Shown: positions 18,802 through 27,071 of the stretch, one piece after another | How the letters are laid out: every line of letters starts with the position of its first letter | Numbering within the stretch: position 1 is the stretch's first letter | Assembly (NCBI RefSeq): GCF_027257875.1 | Contig: NZ_JAPVQY010000005.1 | Location: forward strand, 151,816 to 215,815 | Length of the DNA stretch: 64,000 bases | Reading direction: 5' to 3' | Source of the DNA: Burkholderia sp. IMCC1007 | Lineage (GTDB): Bacteria; Pseudomonadota; Gammaproteobacteria; Burkholderiales; Burkholderiaceae | The notes under the pieces: model-generated | Seen by the model: the letters and a program-made list of their open reading frames with translations, nothing else | Told to the model about the DNA's origin: nothing | Databases searched by the model: none | Made by a program: the position numbers and the translations under genes

Positions 18802-18999
18802 TTAGCGCTTCAGCAGCGCGTGCGCATGCACGATCTGTTCGGCAAGCTGGTTGATCGAGATGCGCCGCTCCATCGCCTGCGAGCGGATCTGCTGATACGC
18901 CTCTTCCTCGCTGATGCCGTTGTGCTGTATCAGCAGCGTCTTCGCTCGTTGCGGTGGCCATATAGATTGCTTCGAAGCGGCGAGATATGCGGTGCGCGA
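18802..18999 (-). pseudogene. ANTAR-domain remnant
   Basis: Read leftwards from about 18999, a frame without a start codon encodes the tail of an ANTAR RNA-binding domain: RAKTLLIQHNGISEEEAY, then IRSQAMERRISINQLAEQI, ending ALLKR before a TAA at 18804-18802. ANTAR domains normally end NasT/AmiR-type antitermination regulators of 190 or more residues. Here the receiver part is missing, and upstream sequence in frame shows no domain and no start. It is most likely the surviving 3' end of a deleted gene. The remaining 19000-19434 shows no gene, only the upstream region of ppk2. Confidence 0.75.
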
Positions 19000-19434
19000 A
19001 AAGGTATTTCGGCGGGAGGTTGTGTACGCAACTAGAACCCGGCGTGTTCGTGAGCGGCACTTGACGCTTGATTGCGGCCGCCGGCGGGTTGTTTTCGACG
19101 AAAATTCTCTGTCTCGGTCAGAGGCTTGTGGTCGAACCCGCTTTGGAACCCGCAGACCCGCGTGAACGCTCGGGTTTGGCTGGCCGCCGGTCGTGTGTCG
19201 CTGTCCGCCGAATGATCATCGACCGCCGTCAGCGTGCCGCGACGATGTTGTGACGATGCTGACATCGCGCCCGAGCGGTCGAGCCGACAGAGCGGCCGTT
19301 CCGACCGCGCAACCGGCGTCACGCCGGCGCCGGTTGCGCTTCCGAAGGCGTCCGGCAGGCCATTTCATCAATTTGACGCGCGACACTGGGATAATGGCCG
19401 AGTGTGACTGCGTCAACTGAAGGAAGGAGGCCCC

Positions 19435-20385
19435 ATGGGCGACAAGACTACCCGCACCGAGACCGACAACCTCACCGAAATGGCATCGCTCGAAGCGCGG
19501 CAGCGCCGTTTCGAGGAGGACCTCGTCGACGCGTACGACGAAGAGCTCGAGATGGAGCTCGACGACCGCCGCTTCGACGACGCGGGCGACCTGCTGTTCT
19601 CGCAGGAGCGCCGCGAAGCGCGCAAGCAGTATTTCCGCGAGCTGTTCCGGCTGCAGGGCGAGCTCGTGAAGCTGCAGGACTGGGTCGTGGCCACGGGGCA
19701 CCGGCTGGTCGTGATTTTCGAGGGGCGCGACGCGGCCGGCAAGGGCGGCGCGATCAAGCGCATCACGCAGCGGCTGAATCCGCGCGTATGCCGCGTGGCG
19801 GCGCTGCCCGCACCGAGCAACCGCGAGCGCACCCAATGGTATTTCCAGCGCTACGTCGCGCATCTGCCGGCCGGCGGCGAGATCGTGCTGTTCGACCGCA
19901 GCTGGTACAACCGCGCGGGCGTCGAGCGCGTGATGAATTTCTGTACCGACGACGAATACGAGGAGTTTTTTCGCTCGGCGCCGGAGTTCGAGAAGATGCT
20001 CGTGCGCAGCGGGATCCAGATCATCAAGTACTGGTTTTCGATCACCGACCATGAACAGGAGACGCGCTTCCAGAGCCGGATCGAGGATCCGCTGAAGCAG
20101 TGGAAGCTGAGCCCGATGGACCTCGAAAGCCGCCGCCGCTGGGAAGCCTATACGGCCGCGAAGGAAGAGATGCTGCAGCGCACGCATATCCCCGAGGCGC
20201 CGTGGTGGGTCGTGCAGGCGGTGGACAAGAAGCGTGCGCGCCTGAACTGCATCCATCATCTGCTGACGCAGGTGCCGTATCACGAAGTGCCGCGTCCGAC
20301 CATCGATCTGCCGCAGCGCGAGCATCACGAGGACTACATTCGTCGCCCGGTGCCGGACGACATGATCGTGCCGGACATTTACTGA
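19435..20385 (+). CDS. ppk2: Polyphosphate kinase 2
   Basis: A 316-residue PPK2-family kinase that uses polyphosphate to phosphorylate ADP or GDP. Walker A EGRDAAGKGGAIKR and Walker B LFDRSWYNRAGVERVMNF are present, and the lid region ITDHEQETRFQSRIEDPLKQWKLSP is conserved. An acidic N-terminal extension of about 50 residues precedes the single kinase domain. The start has AAGGAAGGAGG immediately upstream. The following gene is convergent, with a hairpin between. Confidence 0.95.
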   Translation: MGDKTTRTETDNLTEMASLEARQRRFEEDLVDAYDEELEMELDDRRFDDAGDLLFSQERREARKQYFRELFRLQGELVKLQDWVVATGHRLVVIFEGRDAAGKGGAIKRITQRLNPRVCRVAALPAPSNRERTQWYFQRYVAHLPAGGEIVLFDRSWYNRAGVERVMNFCTDDEYEEFFRSAPEFEKMLVRSGIQIIKYWFSITDHEQETRFQSRIEDPLKQWKLSPMDLESRRRWEAYTAAKEEMLQRTHIPEAPWWVVQAVDKKRARLNCIHHLLTQVPYHEVPRPTIDLPQREHHEDYIRRPVPDDMIVPDIY

Positions 20386-20415
20386 GCGGGTCAGGCCGAG
20401 CCGTTGCGCCGAACG

Positions 20416-20440
20416 CGCGCGCCGCGCAACGCGGCGCGCG
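20416..20440. terminator. Bidirectional hairpin between ppk2 and yigZ
   Basis: A perfect 10-bp GC-only stem, CGCGCGCCGC-GCAAC-GCGGCGCGCG, lies between two convergent genes. It lacks a U-tract, so efficiency is uncertain. Confidence 0.5.
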
Positions 20441-20508
20441 TCATTCGCAGATCAGGAATGCGGCGCGGTCGCGCCCGGCAATGCGATCCGGGGCGCGGCC
20501 GCGCCGGA

Positions 20509-21096
20509 CTACAGATCGGGGAAGCCCGAGCGCCCCTGCGTCAGGTCGAACAGCTCGGCTTTTGCGGCTGTCTCCGCCGTTTCGGGCAGCTTGATCACGA
20601 GCTTCACCGTCATCCCGTAAGCACTGTCCACCAGTTCGTAACCTGCCTGTTCCATCCAGCGGCGCACCCGCGCTTCGTCGGGGTAGCCGATTTCGATCGC
20701 GAACCGCGTGTAGCGGATGCGCTCGACGCGCTCGGCGTCGAGCAGCGCCGATGCGATCGCGTCGGTATAGGCGCGCACCAGGCCACCGGCGCCGAGCTTC
20801 ACGCCGCCGTAGTAGCGGACGACTGCGCCGAGTACGCCGTCCAGATCGTGATGGCGCAGCACTTCGAGGATCGGCCGGCCGGCGGTGCCCGACGGTTCGC
20901 CGTCGTCCGACATGCCCGACTGGCCACCCGCGAGCAGCGCCCAGCACACGTGGGTGGCTGTCGGATGCTCGTCGCGCAGACGTTGCAGCGCGTGCATCGC
21001 GGCGTCGCGGTCCTCGACGGGAATCGCGTACGCGATGAAGCGGCTCTTGCGGATTTCGAGTTCCCGGATGTACGTGGTGGCGAGCGAGTAAGTCAT
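20509..21096 (-). CDS. YigZ/IMPACT family protein
   Basis: A 195-residue protein of the YigZ (UPF0029/IMPACT) family. The N-terminal domain has KSRFIAYA, THVCWALL, SDDGEPSGTAGRPILEVL and VVRYYGGVKLGAGGLVRAY, the characteristic motifs. The C-terminal ferredoxin-like domain (DUF1949) follows from about residue 135. The cellular role is poorly defined; it is related to translation factors. It is a stand-alone gene. Confidence 0.93.
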   Translation of the reverse strand: MTYSLATTYIRELEIRKSRFIAYAIPVEDRDAAMHALQRLRDEHPTATHVCWALLAGGQSGMSDDGEPSGTAGRPILEVLRHHDLDGVLGAVVRYYGGVKLGAGGLVRAYTDAIASALLDAERVERIRYTRFAIEIGYPDEARVRRWMEQAGYELVDSAYGMTVKLVIKLPETAETAAKAELFDLTQGRSGFPDL

Positions 21097-21366
21097 GTTC
21101 CGGGAAACGGTGGATGTATAAAAATCAACGAGATAGAGGCTCCTGTGCCACAGGCTGTCGATGGGTGCCGGGCGTGCCTGGATCGCGTCCGACGCGGCGC
21201 CTGAACGACGCGAGCAGCGGATCGTCGTCGAATTTTACAGGGACGTGAACCGGATGCCCAACGCCGTTGCGTCGTTGGCCTGCGCCATTGCGCTTCCCGA
21301 GCTTCCTTGGCGTACAAGACGGCGACGATATGGGCGCACCCGCAGGACTCGCGCAGCCGCCAGGCG

Positions 21367-22626
21367 CTACGCGCGTCGCGCGGCGGGGCTGCCGGGCAGC
21401 GGAATGCCCGCGCGATAGACGACGGTCGCGAGCGCGGCGGCGACCGCGGCTTCGGCCAGCAACACGGCAGCGGCCGCGCCGAGTTCGGCGAAGTACTTCG
21501 CGAGCACCGGCACCAGCACGATGTTCACGACGCCGGACGACATCAGGATGCGCGTGAACGCGGACTTCATTCCGAGCGGCAGCATGGTCTGCACACCAAA
21601 AAGATCGGTCATGCCGGCCATGAACGGGATGAACGCCATCCAGCGCAGCACCTGGACCGTCGGTTCGTACGACGGGCCGTACAGGATGCGCACGGCGAGC
21701 GGCGCACCGAAGAAGATCGCGAGCGAGATGCCGAGCACCATCACGACCTGCACGACGAACAGCTTGCGCAGGAACGAGAACGCGTCGTGGCGCGCATGCC
21801 GCATCAGATAGTTGATGCGCGGATAGGTGGCCGCCTTCAGCGGCTGAAGCATGCTGAGCGCCGCGCGGATCAGCTTGTCGCCGGCGGCGAAATAACCGGC
21901 CGCGACGTTGCCCGACACGAATCCGAGCAGCACGGTGTTGGTCGACGCGTAGAACGCGATCGACGTGGACGCGAGAAACACCTGCCAGCCGCCCTTCAAC
22001 GATTCGGCGATGTCGCTGAAGCCGACGCGGACGAAGTCGATTTCCCGATGGAAAAACAGGTAGACGGCCAGCGCGACCGCGGACAGCAACGGCACGGCGG
22101 CGTTGACGATCATCGCGCGGTCGATGTCGGCCGGGCTGTGCACGAGCGCGAACATCGCGGGCAGGCTCAGGATGCGGCCGACGAACAGGATCACGCTGAG
22201 CGCGCGCAGCTTCTCCATCCCCTGGAAATACCAGCCCGGCGTGAACGCGACGCCGGCCACCATGCCGAAGCCGATCAGCAGCAGATCGCGATCGTCGCCG
22301 AAGCGCCGGACCACGAGCGTCAGCATGACCAGCACGATGAAACAGAGCACCGCGATGCCGATCTGCGCGTACAGCGTCGCCCAGAAGATCCGCGAGCGTT
22401 CCGCGCGATCGTCGCGGGCGAGCGCGATGCGCGGCGTGGCGGTCAGGTCGAAGCTATAGCTCGTGCAGTTGGTGAGATACGCGATGACGGCAAGCGAGAA
22501 CGCCAGCTGTCCGTAGCCTTCCGGGCCGAGCGCATGCGTGAGCAGCGGTGCGATCAGCAGCGGCACCGCATACATCGAAATCTGCAACGTCAGCAGCAGC
22601 AGGAAGTTCTTCTTCAGGTTTGACAT
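21367..22626 (-). CDS. Wzx-type polysaccharide flippase
   Basis: A 419-residue MOP-superfamily (polysaccharide biosynthesis, PF01943-type) flippase with about 12 membrane segments. The start is MSNLKKNFLLLLTLQISMYA; internal family features include LTHALGPEGYGQLAFSLA, TPGWYFQGMEKLR and GYFAAGDKLIRAALSMLQPL. It would move the lipid-linked repeat unit across the inner membrane for polymerisation by the Wzy-like protein at 29410. Start chosen at the ATG where conservation begins. The gene is read away from the rest of the locus, divergent from the tandem-hydrolase gene across a 610-bp regulatory gap. Confidence 0.92.
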   Translation of the reverse strand: MSNLKKNFLLLLTLQISMYAVPLLIAPLLTHALGPEGYGQLAFSLAVIAYLTNCTSYSFDLTATPRIALARDDRAERSRIFWATLYAQIGIAVLCFIVLVMLTLVVRRFGDDRDLLLIGFGMVAGVAFTPGWYFQGMEKLRALSVILFVGRILSLPAMFALVHSPADIDRAMIVNAAVPLLSAVALAVYLFFHREIDFVRVGFSDIAESLKGGWQVFLASTSIAFYASTNTVLLGFVSGNVAAGYFAAGDKLIRAALSMLQPLKAATYPRINYLMRHARHDAFSFLRKLFVVQVVMVLGISLAIFFGAPLAVRILYGPSYEPTVQVLRWMAFIPFMAGMTDLFGVQTMLPLGMKSAFTRILMSSGVVNIVLVPVLAKYFAELGAAAAVLLAEAAVAAALATVVYRAGIPLPGSPAARRA

Positions 22627-22812
22627 TCGCTCGGTCGGCGCCGTGGGGGTCGCATGGCGGCGGATCGGGCCGCCGTGCGCTCGCGCGGCCGGCCGGCCTG
22701 ACGCGGCTGCGTGGGTTCGCGGCCGGCGCCGGGGGGCGCCGGTCGTCGTCCGGCGATGCCGGGCACGGCCACATCGTCTGGCGGCCATGATACGGGCCGA
22801 CGGATGCGCGTT

Positions 22813-22830
22813 TGTTCGCGAGCCTACCGT
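22813..22830. promoter_or_regulatory. Recurrent EPS-locus box, copy A
   Basis: TGTTCGCGAGCCTACCGT, in the 610-bp divergent gap between the flippase and hydrolase genes. Near copies occur at 33186-33203 and 46714-46731, each upstream of other exopolysaccharide operons. It is a candidate enhancer for the BerB-like activator. Confidence 0.55.
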
Positions 22831-22914
22831 TCGGCGATGCCATGCCGGCGCGCGGACGCAATCGTGCGCGCAACGACGTCGTTATATCGCGAGCGTGTGG
22901 AATGTCTTTGTAAG

Positions 22915-22968
22915 CTGGCGCACCGAAGCGCGCTCGGACCGAATGATCTAATCGACGCACCGTCTTCG
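22915..22968. promoter_or_regulatory. 54-bp conserved upstream block, copy A
   Basis: Begins CTGGCGCACCGAAGC and continues through GGACCGAATGATCTAAT to GACGCACCGTCTTCG. A very similar block lies at 33261-33313 upstream of the beta-helix gene, again 3' of a TGTTCG box. Conservation without a reading frame indicates a shared control element, or an untranslated leader. The rest of 22627-23236 shows no gene. Confidence 0.6.
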
Positions 22969-23236
22969 TTCATGACGGCAAGCGTGCACGGCGACGTGCC
23001 ACGACCGGCACGCACGAGTACGCACGAGCACGCGGGACAACACGCTTCCGCACTGCATGAGCAGGACGGCGAACGCATGAAGCAGGGCAGGCGGGCCGCG
23101 CAGGGGCGCGGCGGCTATCCGTTGCCGTGCCGCCGTGCGTTCGTCCGGCAGTCGCATGAACGGCGATGTCGCCCATTCCGCTGGAGCCGGAACGCGTACG
23201 CGTTCCGATAACAAATACCGATCCGAGGAGTACCCA

Positions 23237-25093
23237 TTGAAGCCGATAACGTTCGGCAGCTGCGTCGGGTGGCTGCACGAGGGACATTCGAGACAGGGCG
23301 TGATCCTGTGCGAGTCGCTGGGTCACGAGGCTTCGTGGACGCACAAGCTGATGCGCGCGATGGCCGAGCGTCTGGCTCGCGAGGGCGTCACGGCGATGCG
23401 ATTCCACTATCCGTGCAGCGGCGACTCGGCCGGCGACGACCGCGATGCCGGCCGGCATGCCGCTACCCTCGACAGCATTCACGATGCGATCGACCTGTTG
23501 CGCGACGAACTCGGCGTGACCGGGCTCACGCTCGTCGGCGTGCGTGCGGGCGCGCTGTTCGCGATGCAGGCCGCCGCGGGTGCGGGCCGGCGTCCGCCGC
23601 CGCGCGTCGATGGGCTGGTCGCACTGTCGCCGGTCGTGCGCGGCCGCGCCTATCTCCGCGAGTTGTCGTTCGTGCATCGCCAGTGGCTCGACACCACGTC
23701 GCCCGCGATCCGCGCCGCGCACCGCGACGAGCCGTGCATGAACGTGCTCGGTCATCGCTTCCCGGACGATCTGGTCGCCGCGCTGAAGGCGATCGATCTG
23801 TGCGACGTGGTGCGCGATGCGCCGACGCTGCCCGGCGCGATGCTGCTCATCGAGCCCGATCAGGGCGACGGCCCGGCATTGCATGACGCGTTGCGCGCGC
23901 GCGGCGTGAACGTGACGAGCGAACCGTTTCGCGAATGGCCGACGACGATGCTCGACGGGACCCGCTCGCGCCTGCCGCTGGCGGCGACCGATACGGTCGT
24001 GAACTGGATCGTCGAACGCTCGCTGAGCACGCCGGCTGCCGACGAAGCGCGCGCGAACGCGGATCCCGCGTGGAACGGCGAGCCGGCCGTCGCGCTCGAC
24101 ATGACCAACATGACCGAGCAGGTCGTCGCGGTCGGGCCGGACCGGCTGGTCGGCGTGCTGTGCCGTCCCGCCGATACGCGGCCGGCCGAGCCGGTCGGCC
24201 CGGCGGTCGTGATCGCGAACACGTCGACGAATCCGCGCACGGGCGAAGGGCGTTTCAGCGTGCGCCTCGCCCGTACGCTCGCGCGCATCGGCGTGACGAC
24301 GCTGCGGATCGACGCGCACGGCATCGGCGACAGCGGGCCCGCTGCGTTGGACGACCAGTCGGGCATCGTGTACTCGACGCAATCGGTCGACGACGTGGCC
24401 GCCGCCGCGGACTGGCTTCGCGCGCTCGGCTATCCGGAGGTGGTCGCGGCCGGCATCTGTTCCGGTGCATACGCAGCGCTGCATGCGGCGGTGAAGACGC
24501 CGTCGCTCGGCGGCGTGATCGCGGTCAATCTCGCCCGCTTCGTATGGCCGGCCGGGCTCTCGCTCGAGGCGGTGCAGAAGCAGCGGAACAACTCGGTGCG
24601 CGGTTACTGGCTCTCGGTACGCGACTGGCGGAAGTGGAAGCGATTCGTGCAGGAGCGGCGCGACGTGCGGCCGATCGTGCGCGCGATCGCCGCGAATGCG
24701 GCCGCGCGCGTCAGCGTGCCGGTGATGGAAATCGCGTCGCGCGTCGGCTGGAAGCCGCGCGTCGACACGCCGCGCGGCGTGATGCGTGAACTCGCGCAGC
24801 GCAACGTATGGACGATGCTCGTGTACGGCGCGCTGGATCCCGGCATCGACGACGTGCGGCGGCACTTCGGCGCGATCGAGCAGGCATTCCGGCGCTCACG
24901 CCACGTGCGCCTGCACCTGGATGCGCAGGTCGACCACGCGGTGTACGGCGCGGCGGGCACGGACGTCGTGATCGATCTGTGCATGCGGGCGCTGGCACGC
25001 GAGTCGGACTGGCCGGTCGCGCGTGCCGCCGATCTGGCCGCGCCGGAGGCGGCCGCGCAGCCGTACGCAGGGGTGTCGGTCGGCGGGTCGTGA
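23237..25093 (+). CDS. Tandem alpha/beta-hydrolase-fold protein of the EPS locus
   Basis: A 618-residue cytoplasmic protein made of two alpha/beta-hydrolase domains in tandem. In domain 1 (about 1-265) the nucleophile elbow reads Gly101-Val-Arg103-Ala-Gly, with Arg where Ser is normal. In domain 2 (about 290-600) it reads Gly406-Ile-Cys408-Ser-Gly, a possible Cys nucleophile, with an Asp-His pair plausible at GALDPGID and QVDHAVYG. Related twin hydrolases occur beside exopolysaccharide and exosortase genes; their substrates are unknown. The TTG start follows GAGGAG by 6 bp, and conservation begins there. It heads away from the flippase, and the small secreted protein and wza follow. Confidence 0.8.
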   Translation: MKPITFGSCVGWLHEGHSRQGVILCESLGHEASWTHKLMRAMAERLAREGVTAMRFHYPCSGDSAGDDRDAGRHAATLDSIHDAIDLLRDELGVTGLTLVGVRAGALFAMQAAAGAGRRPPPRVDGLVALSPVVRGRAYLRELSFVHRQWLDTTSPAIRAAHRDEPCMNVLGHRFPDDLVAALKAIDLCDVVRDAPTLPGAMLLIEPDQGDGPALHDALRARGVNVTSEPFREWPTTMLDGTRSRLPLAATDTVVNWIVERSLSTPAADEARANADPAWNGEPAVALDMTNMTEQVVAVGPDRLVGVLCRPADTRPAEPVGPAVVIANTSTNPRTGEGRFSVRLARTLARIGVTTLRIDAHGIGDSGPAALDDQSGIVYSTQSVDDVAAAADWLRALGYPEVVAAGICSGAYAALHAAVKTPSLGGVIAVNLARFVWPAGLSLEAVQKQRNNSVRGYWLSVRDWRKWKRFVQERRDVRPIVRAIAANAAARVSVPVMEIASRVGWKPRVDTPRGVMRELAQRNVWTMLVYGALDPGIDDVRRHFGAIEQAFRRSRHVRLHLDAQVDHAVYGAAGTDVVIDLCMRALARESDWPVARAADLAAPEAAAQPYAGVSVGGS

Positions 25094-25223
25094 CGTCGGG
25101 CGCGATCCCGGTTCGGATGGAGATGGGCGTTCGGTGGGGTCGCTCACAAACGTGCGGGCCGGCGTGATGTCCAATTCGGTATGGACGCACGTGCGGTCAT
25201 GCGAGGGCATGACCGCAGGTCCG

Positions 25224-25646
25224 TCAGTCCGGATCGCCGGGTGGCTCGTACGGGGATTTCGTGTAGGGCGACGCGTACAGCGTGTCGGTGCTCCACGCAT
25301 CGCCGGCCGGTGCGCTCGCCGCTTGCGGGCGGTGCGGTCGGTCCGCCATGAGCGGTCGACGCAGCGCACTGCGAGGGCGCGATTCGGGTTGTGCCGCGGC
25401 GCGGGTGGCGGGAAGCGGAAACGCGAAGCCGGGCACCGCGACACCCGATGCAGGTGTATCGGACTCCGCAGCAACGCGTCGCGCGGTGGTTTGCGCCGAA
25501 CGTTGCAGCACGAGCGGCGCGGGAAGTGCCGACGATGCGGAAACCGGCGCGTCGGCCGGAGCGGCAGGCGGCGTCTGAGCCGTGGCGGTACAGGCAACGC
25601 AGGCCGACACGATGCAGACGAGTGATGAAAGCGAAGGACTGTTCAT
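25224..25646 (-). CDS. Small secreted or lipoprotein-like protein, unknown function
   Basis: A 140-residue protein with an N-terminal signal (MNSPSLSSLVCIVSACVACTATAQ). A lipobox-like VSAC and a standard Ala-x-Ala cleavage site are both possible. The mature part is Pro/Ala/Arg-rich and low in complexity, with no domain that I recognise, ending SPYTKSPYEPPGDPD. It lies on the opposite strand between the hydrolase and wza genes and is divergent from wza. A role in the envelope part of polysaccharide export is possible from position only. Confidence 0.55.
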   Translation of the reverse strand: MNSPSLSSLVCIVSACVACTATAQTPPAAPADAPVSASSALPAPLVLQRSAQTTARRVAAESDTPASGVAVPGFAFPLPATRAAAQPESRPRSALRRPLMADRPHRPQAASAPAGDAWSTDTLYASPYTKSPYEPPGDPD

Positions 25647-25774
25647 GACGGATCGTACGGAATGACGTGCGGTGAAGAGGGAGGCGCGGCACCGCAATGC
25701 GAGCCGCGCTGCCAAGCGTAATGCGGGAATCGGTCGGGTTCGGCGGGTTACCGCACAGTTTCGGAAGGGCACGA

Positions 25775-27013
25775 ATGTCAACCACCACGCAAAAGAGATC
25801 GACGCTCGGGACACGATGGCCGCAGGCGGCCGTCGTCCGTCGCGCGCCGTGGCTGTCGCGCATGGCGATCATCGCGGCTGCATGCGCATTGAGTGCGTGC
25901 GCGCTGTCGCCGGGCATGACGTATCGCGGGTCCACCGAACGCGATGCGAATGCGCGCGTAAGCGCCGACGCATCGAGCGCCGGCGGCCTCGACGGCGTGC
26001 AGAACGTGTCGAGCCAGGAGTTGATCGAGATCACGCCGGCACTCGTCGCGCGACAACATGGCGCACCGCAAGGCGTCAAGGTCGATGCGGAAATCCGCCA
26101 GCTGTTCGGCACGCCGCATCCGTACACGATCGGCCCCGGCGACGTGCTCGGCATCACCGTGTGGGATCACCCGGAACTGAACCTGCCCACCACGCAGATG
26201 ACGGGCGGCGGGACGGGCGGCGACGGCGTCGGCGCCAATTCGGTCGCGGCGGGCTACACGGTCGACGCAAACGGCAACGTGCAGTTCGCGTATGCCGGCC
26301 TCGTGCACGTGGCCGGGCTCACCGACGCACAGGCGAGCGCGCTGCTGACGAGACGGCTCGGCGAATACGTGCGCAAGCCGCAGCTGTCGCTGCGCGTGCA
26401 GGCCTACCGCAGCAAGCGCGTGTATCTCGACGGCGAAGTGCGTTCGCCGGGGCTGCAGATCGTCAACGACCTGCCGATGACGCTGCCCGAGGCGATCGAC
26501 CGCGCGGGCGGTTTCACCGCGACGGCCGACCGCTCGCAGGTGTCGGTGACGCGTGGCGACAAGACCGTGAACGTGAGTCTGCCGGCATTGATCGCCGCGG
26601 GCGTGAACCCGTCGAACATCCTGCTGCGCGACGGCGACCTGGTGCGCGTGCGCCCCACGAGCGAAGCGAAGGTGTTCGTGCTTGGCGAGGTGTCGCGCCC
26701 GGCGACGCTGACGCTGACCGACGGCCGGATGACCCTCGGCGAAGCGCTCGGCGACGCCGGCGGGGTGAGCCAGTACACGTCGGACGCACGACAGGTGTTC
26801 GTCGTGCGTCGCGGCCCGGGCAACCGCCCGCAGGTGTACCACCTCGACGGCCGCGAACCTGCGTCGTTCGCGCTGGCCGACCAGTTCCCGCTCGAGCGGC
26901 GCGACGTCGTGTTCGTCGATTCGTCGTCGCTGGTGCGCTGGAGCCGTGTCGTCAACCTGCTGATTCCGTCGTCCGCGCAAGGCGCGCTGACGGCCAAGGC
27001 GATCTCGCCGTGA
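25775..27013 (+). CDS. Wza-type outer-membrane polysaccharide export lipoprotein
   Basis: A 412-residue outer-membrane polysaccharide export protein. The signal peptide ends in a lipobox (ALSAC), so the mature protein is lipid-anchored. A poly_export domain begins at YTIGPGDVLGITVWDHPELN and is followed by VDANGNVQFAYAGLVHVAGLT. Two or more SLBB domains follow (RVYLDGEVRSPGLQIV and KVFVLGEVSRPATLTL). The C-terminus ends in an amphipathic stretch, as in Wza. The ATG has GGAAGG 6 bp upstream. It forms the exit channel with the Wzc-type kinase 58 bp downstream. Confidence 0.95.
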   Translation: MSTTTQKRSTLGTRWPQAAVVRRAPWLSRMAIIAAACALSACALSPGMTYRGSTERDANARVSADASSAGGLDGVQNVSSQELIEITPALVARQHGAPQGVKVDAEIRQLFGTPHPYTIGPGDVLGITVWDHPELNLPTTQMTGGGTGGDGVGANSVAAGYTVDANGNVQFAYAGLVHVAGLTDAQASALLTRRLGEYVRKPQLSLRVQAYRSKRVYLDGEVRSPGLQIVNDLPMTLPEAIDRAGGFTATADRSQVSVTRGDKTVNVSLPALIAAGVNPSNILLRDGDLVRVRPTSEAKVFVLGEVSRPATLTLTDGRMTLGEALGDAGGVSQYTSDARQVFVVRRGPGNRPQVYHLDGREPASFALADQFPLERRDVVFVDSSSLVRWSRVVNLLIPSSAQGALTAKAISP

Positions 27014-27071
27014 CCTTCGCGGCGAATTCGTGATCGCGACCGCGCGTCGCGCCCTACGGGACTGATGCTGT

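Noticed and set aside
19373-19395. TTGACG and GATAAT as the ppk2 promoter
   Set aside because: Spacer is only 11 bp.
25688-25700. GGCACCGCAATGC as a -24/-12 element before wza
   Set aside because: Again 9-bp spacing and a poor -24 flank.
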